A DNA stretch of 64,000 nucleotides from Tubulanus polymorphus (Eukaryota; Nemertea; Palaeonemertea; Tubulaniformes; Tubulanidae): the NCBI RefSeq assembly GCF_964204645.1, contig NW_027437431.1:124001-188000 (forward strand). The letters run 5' to 3'. The notes beneath the pieces are model-generated. The model was not told the origin of the DNA, ran no database searches, and saw only the letters and a list, made by a program, of their open reading frames with translations. The position numbers and the translations under genes were made by a program. Each line of letters begins with the position of its first letter. The first letter of the stretch is position 1. Shown here piece after piece: positions 8,016 to 19,549 of the stretch.

Positions 8016-9331
8016 CCGTACACATAGGTCCGCAAGAAGATCCGGACGGTTACGCGCACGGAGTAATAATAACGTTAGCCAAAGGTACGCAACGACCGTT
8101 GAAACAGAGCGAAAACGCGATTAGACAACTGTTACACTCGCTAGGCATTAGATTAGTTAACGACTACATCAAACCGACGGAAAAATTAGGCGCCTACATT
8201 CAATACATGTACAAAGAAGCCGACAAAATACCGGAAGAATTACGAGGTCACTTGGAGGTGAAAAACTCGAAAACGAACGACGACTTTTTCGGCCAAAAGA
8301 TAAACGCGTTATACGCGGAATACCAACAAAGACCGGGACTAGCCGATTGGACGGCGAGAATAGTGAAGGAGTTCGGTTACAACGTACCCGAACTGAAAGT
8401 GAAAAGATCGTTTAAAAATTGGCCGGTAAGGGTAAAAGATATTACGAGAAACGCGGGTGACTTTGCGTTGAAAATGACGGACATAACAGAGCCGAAATTG
8501 ACGCCGGAAATGGGAGTAGAAATTATAACGAAATGCCTGGATAACGTTCAATCGGCGATGTGGGATGGTAAACATATAAATAAACGTGACCTGCTGGTAA
8601 TATTGGTGAACGCGGCGATCGAGGGAGGTACGAGTAAAATCAGAAACGCGCCTCATATAATATTTTACGGAGATGCCGGGTCTGGTAAATCGATGTTGGC
8701 TAAATTATTGTTCCCGGATTCGATTACGAGCCAAATGCCGACGGATTCGGAAGGCGTAGGAGCGTGCGAGATGGGAGGAGGACAACGTATATTCAAAGTC
8801 GACGACGCCAGCGACGCTTTTTGGCACAACTCGGGGTTGTTGTCGATGATACTCGCGATGTACCAGTCCACCTGGGAGGCAAAAGTACATTCTAGTAAAC
8901 AAAGTAACCCGCCGTGTATGACGGTAATTACGACGAATTGTAAGAATCCGTTAGAGAAGTTCGCCTCTACAGTAGCTTTGGAAGCTGTGGAAAGGAGATT
9001 CTTGTCGGTGTATTTCAAAGGTAAAGCAGATTTGGGAAACGTAGTTTACGACATTACGCCGGGCGTATGCGAAGAAATATTAGAAATAATAGTTAACGAA
9101 ATTAGACAAGGTAGATATCTGGACAACCAAGTCCACTTGGACGACTGGGAAACGGATGATGACGTGGTGATACCGTTCGAAAAAGAAAGAAACTTCATCG
9201 AAGCGTACCACGTAGGTCACATGTCGGACGCGATGCATCAGAATATGGAGGAAAGGTTAAAACGTAAACGTAAAGAAGAAGACGATACGAATGAAACTCT
9301 TAAGTTCGCTAAACGCGGGGAAATCCTGTAG
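7928..9331 (+). CDS. NS1/Rep-like protein, copy 3
   Basis: Identical protein to that at 1116. Confidence 0.9.
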   Translation: MGTKSRNWSFTTDNRAEVCLESQIGTSTVTVHIGPQEDPDGYAHGVIITLAKGTQRPLKQSENAIRQLLHSLGIRLVNDYIKPTEKLGAYIQYMYKEADKIPEELRGHLEVKNSKTNDDFFGQKINALYAEYQQRPGLADWTARIVKEFGYNVPELKVKRSFKNWPVRVKDITRNAGDFALKMTDITEPKLTPEMGVEIITKCLDNVQSAMWDGKHINKRDLLVILVNAAIEGGTSKIRNAPHIIFYGDAGSGKSMLAKLLFPDSITSQMPTDSEGVGACEMGGGQRIFKVDDASDAFWHNSGLLSMILAMYQSTWEAKVHSSKQSNPPCMTVITTNCKNPLEKFASTVALEAVERRFLSVYFKGKADLGNVVYDITPGVCEEILEIIVNEIRQGRYLDNQVHLDDWETDDDVVIPFEKERNFIEAYHVGHMSDAMHQNMEERLKRKRKEEDDTNETLKFAKRGEIL

Positions 9332-10028
9332 TTGGCAATGTAAATAAATCTATAAATAGAATTCTATAAATTTCTCAATTCGTTACTACCAGTGGACCCG
9401 CAGACCCGCGGACCCACTGGCTGTTCGTTTTTCATGGTCTACCCCCCCTTATATATATAATAAGGAAAGAGAAGGAGGGTCCGCGGGTCCGCGGGTCTGC
9501 GGTATTCTCTAAACCGAGAATCGAAAAGTTAATGAAACTAGGTCGGAAAGATAACAAATTATTATTCAATATATCCTAAAGCTTCTACGAGGTTGGTCAC
9601 GCGCTCGCTACGCTCGCCAGCGTGACACAACCTCGTGGACGCTCCAAAGATAATGAGTATGTGCTTGATAATGAGTGAATTAATTGGGAACCCTATAGCG
9701 GGTAAAAGGTAAGAAGTAGAAATTATAGGGTTAGGGGTTATCATTATACTCGGATGCCCACAGCCCGTGGTGGTCTGTGACAGTGGAGGTTAGTTAAAGT
9801 TCGAGGCGTGTGACTAGTCGGGGGGAATAACATAGGCGGCTACGCCGCGATAGTTAGTCGGCAAGGTCGGCTGCGCCTCCGGCGGTACAGATTACATCTG
9901 AGTGTATTAGTCTACCAACGGAAGCCCAAACCCTAAATAATATTAGTCGGAAAAATCTGAGTTAGAGGGTCGCAACCGGTTCAAACAATTTAACATCTCA
10001 TACAGGTGACTCGTACTTTTAGTATCAA
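9332..10028. promoter_or_regulatory. Noncoding control region, copy 3
   Basis: Same content as 2520-3216; long hairpin at 9587-9636. Confidence 0.65.
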
Positions 10029-11111
10029 ATGCCATCGTTGAAACGGAGGCGAAACGGATTTACATTGCCCGGTTTACCACATTGCGGTCCATTCAACGAT
10101 ATATCCAGTTACAAAAGCGAAGGAATAGACGAAGTGTGCCGTATTCACGACAAAGAGTACGGAGAACTGCAAGAGAAATACGGTAAATGGGCTCCGTACT
10201 TCCAGTACAATTCAGCGGATCAGACATTTTTGGACAGTGCTTCGGGTGTGAACGGTGTAGGTGCGAGACTAACGTCGAGTGTATTCAGAGCAAAACGGGC
10301 GTTATTTCCAACAATGGCGGAAGAACCGGCATTAAAAAGATCAAAGAGAACGGCGGAAACGGGGAGCGAAGAAGGGAACGCCCAACAAATGATGACTCAC
10401 ATGACGGAAAAGCCGTCACTACACTATAAGAGCGTGTTAATACATAGAGGTTACCTAACGTTTACGAATTGGGATCCGGACCAGGCGTACGGAGCATTCG
10501 GAAGAAAAGCGAAGATTTACTGTTCGGGAATGAGAACGTTTAACTTCGGATTAAAAGAAAGAGAAGGATGGAGAAGATTTCCAGCCAGCATGGATACCAT
10601 AGGGATGTGGGATCAATTCAAAGTGACTTCGGGTAAAATAACGTTATACCCCATAGCGAGCGAAAGCGCGGTAAGCTCTGATTCGAACGCGTTCCAAGAT
10701 CCGATAGTATGGTTAAAGACGGCAGCCGATTGGGACTTGAAAGTGAAAGACTCGGCCGCCAATACTCACCAGGGATCGCCGTACGCCGATATAAATTTAT
10801 TAACTCAAAAGCAAAGCTACAGGCAATACGAATTAGGTCGGGGATGCGTTAGCATGGGATTACCCATGTCGACCATAAGAACCGAAATACAAGACACGAG
10901 TGACCCGACAGACGTTACCAGATCGGTGAATATCGGGGATAACTCGGCGTGGTTAGACGGAGCGTACCGCGATCATTGGCAATCAGCCGCGCTCATTATG
11001 CAAATGTTAGTGTACAACGATTCGATACACGCGGATTTAAACACGCCCCATACAGAAATTATCGTTCCAGCGGAAGTGGAGTTTACGATGATTCATAGAA
11101 ACAGAGTATAA
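10029..11111 (+). CDS. Capsid protein VP, copy 4
   Basis: Identical protein to that at 3217. Confidence 0.9.
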   Translation: MPSLKRRRNGFTLPGLPHCGPFNDISSYKSEGIDEVCRIHDKEYGELQEKYGKWAPYFQYNSADQTFLDSASGVNGVGARLTSSVFRAKRALFPTMAEEPALKRSKRTAETGSEEGNAQQMMTHMTEKPSLHYKSVLIHRGYLTFTNWDPDQAYGAFGRKAKIYCSGMRTFNFGLKEREGWRRFPASMDTIGMWDQFKVTSGKITLYPIASESAVSSDSNAFQDPIVWLKTAADWDLKVKDSAANTHQGSPYADINLLTQKQSYRQYELGRGCVSMGLPMSTIRTEIQDTSDPTDVTRSVNIGDNSAWLDGAYRDHWQSAALIMQMLVYNDSIHADLNTPHTEIIVPAEVEFTMIHRNRV

Positions 11112-11112
11112 T

Positions 11113-11421
11113 ATGATAATAACTTTCCTATTCTTGGCATCCGGTTTCCTACACGAGTACAAGTGGCACGTATATACTAAACGTATCATGAGTAGAACGC
11201 AACGATTCATGAAAATAAGAGACGAAGTGGCGAACGAGTGGGTCATCAAACACGACGTCAACGAAAATCGGGTACTAAGGGAACAACACATTACAGAAGT
11301 AGCGAAAAGGATATTCTACTACCGGGAAAAACAATGGGAACTAAGTCGAGAAACTGGTCGTTCACAACCGACAATCGAGCAGAAGTCTGCCTCGAAAGTC
11401 AAATCGGAACGTCAACAGTAA
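11113..11421 (+). CDS. 102-aa protein, copy 4
   Basis: Identical to that at 895. Confidence 0.6.
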   Translation: MIITFLFLASGFLHEYKWHVYTKRIMSRTQRFMKIRDEVANEWVIKHDVNENRVLREQHITEVAKRIFYYREKQWELSRETGRSQPTIEQKSASKVKSERQQ

Positions 11422-12737
11422 CCGTACACATAGGTCCGCAAGAAGATCCGGACGGTTACGCGCACGGAGTAATAATAACGTTAGCCAAAGGTACGCAACG
11501 ACCGTTGAAACAGAGCGAAAACGCGATTAGACAACTGTTACACTCGCTAGGCATTAGATTAGTTAACGACTACATCAAACCGACGGAAAAATTAGGCGCC
11601 TACATTCAATACATGTACAAAGAAGCCGACAAAATACCGGAAGAATTACGAGGTCACTTGGAGGTGAAAAACTCGAAAACGAACGACGACTTTTTCGGAC
11701 AAAAGATAAACGCGTTATACGCGGAATACCAACAAAGACCGGGACTAGCCGATTGGACGGCGAGAATAGTGAAGGAGTTCGGTTACAACGTACCCGAACT
11801 GAAAGTGAAAAGATCGTTTAAAAATTGGCCGGTAAGGGTAAAAGATATTACGAGAAACGCGGGTGACTTTGCGTTGAAAATGACGGACATAACAGAGCCG
11901 AAATTGACGCCGGAAATGGGAGTAGAAATTATAACGAAATGCCTGGATAACGTTCAATCGGCGATGTGGGATGGTAAACATATAAATAAACGTGACCTGC
12001 TGGTAATATTGGTGAACGCGGCGATCGAGGGAGGTACGAGTAAAATCAGAAACGCGCCTCATATAATATTTTACGGAGATGCCGGGTCTGGTAAATCGAT
12101 GTTGGCTAAATTATTGTTCCCGGATTCGATTACGAGCCAAATGCCGACGGATTCGGAAGGCGTAGGAGCGTGCGAGATGGGAGGAGGACAACGTATATTC
12201 AAAGTCGACGACGCCAGCGACGCTTTTTGGCACAACTCGGGGTTGTTGTCGATGATACTCGCGATGTACCAGTCCACCTGGGAGGCAAAAGTACATTCTA
12301 GTAAACAAAGTAACCCGCCGTGTATGACGGTAATTACGACGAATTGTAAGAATCCGTTAGAGAAGTTCGCCTCTACAGTAGCTTTGGAAGCTGTGGAAAG
12401 GAGATTCTTGTCGGTGTATTTCAAAGGTAAAGCAGATTTGGGAAACGTAGTTTACGACATTACGCCGGGCGTATGCGAAGAAATATTAGAAATAATAGTT
12501 AACGAAATTAGACAAGGTAGATATCTGGACAACCAAGTCCACTTGGACGACTGGGAAACGGATGATGACGTGGTGATACCGTTCGAAAAAGAAAGAAACT
12601 TCATCGAAGCGTACCACGTAGGTCACATGTCGGACGCGATGCATCAGAATATGGAGGAAAGGTTAAAACGTAAACGTAAAGAAGAAGACGATACGAATGA
12701 AACTCTTAAGTTCGCTAAACGCGGGGAAATCCTGTAG
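11334..12737 (+). CDS. NS1/Rep-like protein, copy 4
   Basis: Protein identical to that at 1116. A silent C-to-A change at 11699 (Gly codon GGC to GGA) marks this copy. Confidence 0.9.
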   Translation: MGTKSRNWSFTTDNRAEVCLESQIGTSTVTVHIGPQEDPDGYAHGVIITLAKGTQRPLKQSENAIRQLLHSLGIRLVNDYIKPTEKLGAYIQYMYKEADKIPEELRGHLEVKNSKTNDDFFGQKINALYAEYQQRPGLADWTARIVKEFGYNVPELKVKRSFKNWPVRVKDITRNAGDFALKMTDITEPKLTPEMGVEIITKCLDNVQSAMWDGKHINKRDLLVILVNAAIEGGTSKIRNAPHIIFYGDAGSGKSMLAKLLFPDSITSQMPTDSEGVGACEMGGGQRIFKVDDASDAFWHNSGLLSMILAMYQSTWEAKVHSSKQSNPPCMTVITTNCKNPLEKFASTVALEAVERRFLSVYFKGKADLGNVVYDITPGVCEEILEIIVNEIRQGRYLDNQVHLDDWETDDDVVIPFEKERNFIEAYHVGHMSDAMHQNMEERLKRKRKEEDDTNETLKFAKRGEIL

Positions 12738-13434
12738 TTGGCAATGTAAATAAATCTATAAATAGAATTCTATAAATTTCTCAATTCGTTACTACCAGTG
12801 GACCCGCAGACCCGCGGACCCACTGGCTGTTCGTTTTTCATGGTCTACCCCCCCTTATATATATAATAAGGAAAGAGAAGGAGGGTCCGCGGGTCCGCGG
12901 GTCTGCGGTATTCTCTAAACCGAGAATCGAAAAGTTAATGAAACTAGGTCGGAAAGATAACAAATTATTATTCAATATATCCTAAAGCTTCTACGAGGTT
13001 GGTCACGCGCTCGCTACGCTCGCCAGCGTGACACAACCTCGTGGACGCTCCAAAGATAATGAGTATGTGCTTGATAATGAGTGAATTAATTGGGAACCCT
13101 ATAGCGGGTAAAAGGTAAGAAGTAGAAATTATAGGGTTAGGGGTTATCATTATACTCGGATGCCCACAGCCCGTGGTGGTCTGTGACAGTGGAGGTTAGT
13201 TAAAGTTCGAGGCGTGTGACTAGTCGGGGGGAATAACATAGGCGGCTACGCCGCGATAGTTAGTCGGCAAGGTCGGCTGCGCCTCCGGCGGTACAGATTA
13301 CATCTGAGTGTATTAGTCTACCAACGGAAGCCCAAACCCTAAATAATATTAGTCGGAAAAATCTGAGTTAGAGGGTCGCAACCGGTTCAAACAATTTAAC
13401 ATCTCATACAGGTGACTCGTACTTTTAGTATCAA
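12738..13434. promoter_or_regulatory. Noncoding control region, copy 4
   Basis: Same content as 2520-3216; long hairpin at 12993-13042. Confidence 0.65.
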
Positions 13435-14517
13435 ATGCCATCGTTGAAACGGAGGCGAAACGGATTTACATTGCCCGGTTTACCACATTGCGGTCCATTC
13501 AACGATATATCCAGTTACAAAAGCGAAGGAATAGACGAAGTGTGCCGTATTCACGACAAAGAGTACGGAGAACTGCAAGAGAAATACGGTAAATGGGCTC
13601 CGTACTTCCAGTACAATTCAGCGGATCAGACATTTTTGGACAGTGCTTCGGGTGTGAACGGTGTAGGTGCGAGACTAACGTCGAGTGTATTCAGAGCAAA
13701 ACGGGCGTTATTTCCAACAATGGCGGAAGAACCGGCATTAAAAAGATCAAAGAGAACGGCGGAAACGGGGAGCGAAGAAGGGAACGCCCAACAAATGATG
13801 ACTCACATGACGGAAAAGCCGTCACTACACTATAAGAGCGTGTTAATACATAGAGGTTACCTAACGTTTACGAATTGGGATCCGGACCAGGCGTACGGAG
13901 CATTCGGAAGAAAAGCGAAGATTTACTGTTCGGGAATGAGAACGTTTAACTTCGGATTAAAAGAAAGAGAAGGATGGAGAAGATTTCCAGCCAGCATGGA
14001 TACCATAGGGATGTGGGATCAATTCAAAGTGACTTCGGGTAAAATAACGTTATACCCCATAGCGAGCGAAAGCGCGGTAAGCTCTGATTCGAACGCGTTC
14101 CAAGATCCGATAGTATGGTTAAAGACGGCAGCCGATTGGGACTTGAAAGTGAAAGACTCGGCCGCCAATACTCACCAGGGATCGCCGTACGCCGATATAA
14201 ATTTATTAACTCAAAAGCAAAGCTACAGGCAATACGAATTAGGTCGGGGATGCGTTAGCATGGGATTACCCATGTCGACCATAAGAACCGAAATACAAGA
14301 CACGAGTGACCCGACAGACGTTACCAGATCGGTGAATATCGGGGATAACTCGGCGTGGTTAGACGGAGCGTACCGCGATCATTGGCAATCAGCCGCGCTC
14401 ATTATGCAAATGTTAGTGTACAACGATTCGATACACGCGGATTTAAACACGCCCCATACAGAAATTATCGTTCCAGCGGAAGTGGAGTTTACGATGATTC
14501 ATAGAAACAGAGTATAA
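13435..14517 (+). CDS. Capsid protein VP, copy 5
   Basis: Identical protein to that at 3217. Confidence 0.9.
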   Translation: MPSLKRRRNGFTLPGLPHCGPFNDISSYKSEGIDEVCRIHDKEYGELQEKYGKWAPYFQYNSADQTFLDSASGVNGVGARLTSSVFRAKRALFPTMAEEPALKRSKRTAETGSEEGNAQQMMTHMTEKPSLHYKSVLIHRGYLTFTNWDPDQAYGAFGRKAKIYCSGMRTFNFGLKEREGWRRFPASMDTIGMWDQFKVTSGKITLYPIASESAVSSDSNAFQDPIVWLKTAADWDLKVKDSAANTHQGSPYADINLLTQKQSYRQYELGRGCVSMGLPMSTIRTEIQDTSDPTDVTRSVNIGDNSAWLDGAYRDHWQSAALIMQMLVYNDSIHADLNTPHTEIIVPAEVEFTMIHRNRV

Positions 14518-14518
14518 T

Positions 14519-14827
14519 ATGATAATAACTTTCCTATTCTTGGCATCCGGTTTCCTACACGAGTACAAGTGGCACGTATATACTAAACGTATCATGAGTA
14601 GAACGCAACGATTCATGAAAATAAGAGACGAAGTGGCGAACGAGTGGGTCATCAAACACGACGTCAACGAAAATCGGGTACTAAGGGAACAACACATTAC
14701 AGAAGTAGCGAAAAGGATATTCTACTACCGGGAAAAACAATGGGAACTAAGTCGAGAAACTGGTCGTTCACAACCGACAATCGAGCAGAAGTCTGCCTCG
14801 AAAGTCAAATCGGAACGTCAACAGTAA
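14519..14827 (+). CDS. 102-aa protein, copy 5
   Basis: Identical to that at 895. Confidence 0.6.
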   Translation: MIITFLFLASGFLHEYKWHVYTKRIMSRTQRFMKIRDEVANEWVIKHDVNENRVLREQHITEVAKRIFYYREKQWELSRETGRSQPTIEQKSASKVKSERQQ

Positions 14828-16143
14828 CCGTACACATAGGTCCGCAAGAAGATCCGGACGGTTACGCGCACGGAGTAATAATAACGTTAGCCAAAGGTAC
14901 GCAACGACCGTTGAAACAGAGCGAAAACGCGATTAGACAACTGTTACACTCGCTAGGCATTAGATTAGTTAACGACTACATCAAACCGACGGAAAAATTA
15001 GGCGCCTACATTCAATACATGTACAAAGAAGCCGACAAAATACCGGAAGAATTACGAGGTCACTTGGAGGTGAAAAACTCGAAAACGAACGACGACTTTT
15101 TCGGCCAAAAGATAAACGCGTTATACGCGGAATACCAACAAAGACCGGGACTAGCCGATTGGACGGCGAGAATAGTGAAGGAGTTCGGTTACAACGTACC
15201 CGAACTGAAAGTGAAAAGATCGTTTAAAAATTGGCCGGTAAGGGTAAAAGATATTACGAGAAACGCGGGTGACTTTGCGTTGAAAATGACGGACATAACA
15301 GAGCCGAAATTGACGCCGGAAATGGGAGTAGAAATTATAACGAAATGCCTGGATAACGTTCAATCGGCGATGTGGGATGGTAAACATATAAATAAACGTG
15401 ACCTGCTGGTAATATTGGTGAACGCGGCGATCGAGGGAGGTACGAGTAAAATCAGAAACGCGCCTCATATAATATTTTACGGAGATGCCGGGTCTGGTAA
15501 ATCGATGTTGGCTAAATTATTGTTCCCGGATTCGATTACGAGCCAAATGCCGACGGATTCGGAAGGCGTAGGAGCGTGCGAGATGGGAGGAGGACAACGT
15601 ATATTCAAAGTCGACGACGCCAGCGACGCTTTTTGGCACAACTCGGGGTTGTTGTCGATGATACTCGCGATGTACCAGTCCACCTGGGAGGCAAAAGTAC
15701 ATTCTAGTAAACAAAGTAACCCGCCGTGTATGACGGTAATTACGACGAATTGTAAGAATCCGTTAGAGAAGTTCGCCTCTACAGTAGCTTTGGAAGCTGT
15801 GGAAAGGAGATTCTTGTCGGTGTATTTCAAAGGTAAAGCAGATTTGGGAAACGTAGTTTACGACATTACGCCGGGCGTATGCGAAGAAATATTAGAAATA
15901 ATAGTTAACGAAATTAGACAAGGTAGATATCTGGACAACCAAGTCCACTTGGACGACTGGGAAACGGATGATGACGTGGTGATACCGTTCGAAAAAGAAA
16001 GAAACTTCATCGAAGCGTACCACGTAGGTCACATGTCGGACGCGATGCATCAGAATATGGAGGAAAGGTTAAAACGTAAACGTAAAGAAGAAGACGATAC
16101 GAATGAAACTCTTAAGTTCGCTAAACGCGGGGAAATCCTGTAG
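14740..16143 (+). CDS. NS1/Rep-like protein, copy 5
   Basis: Identical protein to that at 1116. Confidence 0.9.
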   Translation: MGTKSRNWSFTTDNRAEVCLESQIGTSTVTVHIGPQEDPDGYAHGVIITLAKGTQRPLKQSENAIRQLLHSLGIRLVNDYIKPTEKLGAYIQYMYKEADKIPEELRGHLEVKNSKTNDDFFGQKINALYAEYQQRPGLADWTARIVKEFGYNVPELKVKRSFKNWPVRVKDITRNAGDFALKMTDITEPKLTPEMGVEIITKCLDNVQSAMWDGKHINKRDLLVILVNAAIEGGTSKIRNAPHIIFYGDAGSGKSMLAKLLFPDSITSQMPTDSEGVGACEMGGGQRIFKVDDASDAFWHNSGLLSMILAMYQSTWEAKVHSSKQSNPPCMTVITTNCKNPLEKFASTVALEAVERRFLSVYFKGKADLGNVVYDITPGVCEEILEIIVNEIRQGRYLDNQVHLDDWETDDDVVIPFEKERNFIEAYHVGHMSDAMHQNMEERLKRKRKEEDDTNETLKFAKRGEIL

Positions 16144-16840
16144 TTGGCAATGTAAATAAATCTATAAATAGAATTCTATAAATTTCTCAATTCGTTACTA
16201 CCAGTGGACCCGCAGACCCGCGGACCCACTGGCTGTTCGTTTTTCATGGTCTACCCCCCCTTATATATATAATAAGGAAAGAGAAGGAGGGTCCGCGGGT
16301 CCGCGGGTCTGCGGTATTCTCTAAACCGAGAATCGAAAAGTTAATGAAACTAGGTCGGAAAGATAACAAATTATTATTCAATATATCCTAAAGCTTCTAC
16401 GAGGTTGGTCACGCGCTCGCTACGCTCGCCAGCGTGACACAACCTCGTGGACGCTCCAAAGATAATGAGTATGTGCTTGATAATGAGTGAATTAATTGGG
16501 AACCCTATAGCGGGTAAAAGGTAAGAAGTAGAAATTATAGGGTTAGGGGTTATCATTATACTCGGATGCCCACAGCCCGTGGTGGTCTGTGACAGTGGAG
16601 GTTAGTTAAAGTTCGAGGCGTGTGACTAGTCGGGGGGAATAACATAGGCGGCTACGCCGCGATAGTTAGTCGGCAAGGTCGGCTGCGCCTCCGGCGGTAC
16701 AGATTACATCTGAGTGTATTAGTCTACCAACGGAAGCCCAAACCCTAAATAATATTAGTCGGAAAAATCTGAGTTAGAGGGTCGCAACCGGTTCAAACAA
16801 TTTAACATCTCATACAGGTGACTCGTACTTTTAGTATCAA
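16144..16840. promoter_or_regulatory. Noncoding control region, copy 5
   Basis: Same content as 2520-3216; long hairpin at 16399-16448. Confidence 0.65.
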
Positions 16841-17923
16841 ATGCCATCGTTGAAACGGAGGCGAAACGGATTTACATTGCCCGGTTTACCACATTGCGGT
16901 CCATTCAACGATATATCCAGTTACAAAAGCGAAGGAATAGACGAAGTGTGCCGTATTCACGACAAAGAGTACGGAGAACTGCAAGAGAAATACGGTAAAT
17001 GGGCTCCGTACTTCCAGTACAATTCAGCGGATCAGACATTTTTGGACAGTGCTTCGGGTGTGAACGGTGTAGGTGCGAGACTAACGTCGAGTGTATTCAG
17101 AGCAAAACGGGCGTTATTTCCAACAATGGCGGAAGAACCGGCATTAAAAAGATCAAAGAGAACGGCGGAAACGGGGAGCGAAGAAGGGAACGCCCAACAA
17201 ATGATGACTCACATGACGGAAAAGCCGTCACTACACTATAAGAGCGTGTTAATACATAGAGGTTACCTAACGTTTACGAATTGGGATCCGGACCAGGCGT
17301 ACGGAGCATTCGGAAGAAAAGCGAAGATTTACTGTTCGGGAATGAGAACGTTTAACTTCGGATTAAAAGAAAGAGAAGGATGGAGAAGATTTCCAGCCAG
17401 CATGGATACCATAGGGATGTGGGATCAATTCAAAGTGACTTCGGGTAAAATAACGTTATACCCCATAGCGAGCGAAAGCGCGGTAAGCTCTGATTCGAAC
17501 GCGTTCCAAGATCCGATAGTATGGTTAAAGACGGCAGCCGATTGGGACTTGAAAGTGAAAGACTCGGCCGCCAATACTCACCAGGGATCGCCGTACGCCG
17601 ATATAAATTTATTAACTCAAAAGCAAAGCTACAGGCAATACGAATTAGGTCGGGGATGCGTTAGCATGGGATTACCCATGTCGACCATAAGAACCGAAAT
17701 ACAAGACACGAGTGACCCGACAGACGTTACCAGATCGGTGAATATCGGGGATAACTCGGCGTGGTTAGACGGAGCGTACCGCGATCATTGGCAATCAGCC
17801 GCGCTCATTATGCAAATGTTAGTGTACAACGATTCGATACACGCGGATTTAAACACGCCCCATACAGAAATTATCGTTCCAGCGGAAGTGGAGTTTACGA
17901 TGATTCATAGAAACAGAGTATAA
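16841..17923 (+). CDS. Capsid protein VP, copy 6
   Basis: Identical protein to that at 3217. Confidence 0.9.
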   Translation: MPSLKRRRNGFTLPGLPHCGPFNDISSYKSEGIDEVCRIHDKEYGELQEKYGKWAPYFQYNSADQTFLDSASGVNGVGARLTSSVFRAKRALFPTMAEEPALKRSKRTAETGSEEGNAQQMMTHMTEKPSLHYKSVLIHRGYLTFTNWDPDQAYGAFGRKAKIYCSGMRTFNFGLKEREGWRRFPASMDTIGMWDQFKVTSGKITLYPIASESAVSSDSNAFQDPIVWLKTAADWDLKVKDSAANTHQGSPYADINLLTQKQSYRQYELGRGCVSMGLPMSTIRTEIQDTSDPTDVTRSVNIGDNSAWLDGAYRDHWQSAALIMQMLVYNDSIHADLNTPHTEIIVPAEVEFTMIHRNRV

Positions 17924-17924
17924 T

Positions 17925-18233
17925 ATGATAATAACTTTCCTATTCTTGGCATCCGGTTTCCTACACGAGTACAAGTGGCACGTATATACTAAACGTATCA
18001 TGAGTAGAACGCAACGATTCATGAAAATAAGAGACGAAGTGGCGAACGAGTGGGTCATCAAACACGACGTCAACGAAAATCGGGTACTAAGGGAACAACA
18101 CATTACAGAAGTAGCGAAAAGGATATTCTACTACCGGGAAAAACAATGGGAACTAAGTCGAGAAACTGGTCGTTCACAACCGACAATCGAGCAGAAGTCT
18201 GCCTCGAAAGTCAAATCGGAACGTCAACAGTAA
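17925..18233 (+). CDS. 102-aa protein, copy 6
   Basis: Identical to that at 895. Confidence 0.6.
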   Translation: MIITFLFLASGFLHEYKWHVYTKRIMSRTQRFMKIRDEVANEWVIKHDVNENRVLREQHITEVAKRIFYYREKQWELSRETGRSQPTIEQKSASKVKSERQQ

Positions 18234-19549
18234 CCGTACACATAGGTCCGCAAGAAGATCCGGACGGTTACGCGCACGGAGTAATAATAACGTTAGCCAA
18301 AGGTACGCAACGACCGTTGAAACAGAGCGAAAACGCGATTAGACAACTGTTACACTCGCTAGGCATTAGATTAGTTAACGACTACATCAAACCGACGGAA
18401 AAATTAGGCGCCTACATTCAATACATGTACAAAGAAGCCGACAAAATACCGGAAGAATTACGAGGTCACTTGGAGGTGAAAAACTCGAAAACGAACGACG
18501 ACTTTTTCGGCCAAAAGATAAACGCGTTATACGCGGAATACCAACAAAGACCGGGACTAGCCGATTGGACGGCGAGAATAGTGAAGGAGTTCGGTTACAA
18601 CGTACCCGAACTGAAAGTGAAAAGATCGTTTAAAAATTGGCCGGTAAGGGTAAAAGATATTACGAGAAACGCGGGTGACTTTGCGTTGAAAATGACGGAC
18701 ATAACAGAGCCGAAATTGACGCCGGAAATGGGAGTAGAAATTATAACGAAATGCCTGGATAACGTTCAATCGGCGATGTGGGATGGTAAACATATAAATA
18801 AACGTGACCTGCTGGTAATATTGGTGAACGCGGCGATCGAGGGAGGTACGAGTAAAATCAGAAACGCGCCTCATATAATATTTTACGGAGATGCCGGGTC
18901 TGGTAAATCGATGTTGGCTAAATTATTGTTCCCGGATTCGATTACGAGCCAAATGCCGACGGATTCGGAAGGCGTAGGAGCGTGCGAGATGGGAGGAGGA
19001 CAACGTATATTCAAAGTCGACGACGCCAGCGACGCTTTTTGGCACAACTCGGGGTTGTTGTCGATGATACTCGCGATGTACCAGTCCACCTGGGAGGCAA
19101 AAGTACATTCTAGTAAACAAAGTAACCCGCCGTGTATGACGGTAATTACGACGAATTGTAAGAATCCGTTAGAGAAGTTCGCCTCTACAGTAGCTTTGGA
19201 AGCTGTGGAAAGGAGATTCTTGTCGGTGTATTTCAAAGGTAAAGCAGATTTGGGAAACGTAGTTTACGACATTACGCCGGGCGTATGCGAAGAAATATTA
19301 GAAATAATAGTTAACGAAATTAGACAAGGTAGATATCTGGACAACCAAGTCCACTTGGACGACTGGGAAACGGATGATGACGTGGTGATACCGTTCGAAA
19401 AAGAAAGAAACTTCATCGAAGCGTACCACGTAGGTCACATGTCGGACGCGATGCATCAGAATATGGAGGAAAGGTTAAAACGTAAACGTAAAGAAGAAGA
19501 CGATACGAATGAAACTCTTAAGTTCGCTAAACGCGGGGAAATCCTGTAG
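18146..19549 (+). CDS. NS1/Rep-like protein, copy 6
   Basis: Identical protein to that at 1116. Confidence 0.9.
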   Translation: MGTKSRNWSFTTDNRAEVCLESQIGTSTVTVHIGPQEDPDGYAHGVIITLAKGTQRPLKQSENAIRQLLHSLGIRLVNDYIKPTEKLGAYIQYMYKEADKIPEELRGHLEVKNSKTNDDFFGQKINALYAEYQQRPGLADWTARIVKEFGYNVPELKVKRSFKNWPVRVKDITRNAGDFALKMTDITEPKLTPEMGVEIITKCLDNVQSAMWDGKHINKRDLLVILVNAAIEGGTSKIRNAPHIIFYGDAGSGKSMLAKLLFPDSITSQMPTDSEGVGACEMGGGQRIFKVDDASDAFWHNSGLLSMILAMYQSTWEAKVHSSKQSNPPCMTVITTNCKNPLEKFASTVALEAVERRFLSVYFKGKADLGNVVYDITPGVCEEILEIIVNEIRQGRYLDNQVHLDDWETDDDVVIPFEKERNFIEAYHVGHMSDAMHQNMEERLKRKRKEEDDTNETLKFAKRGEIL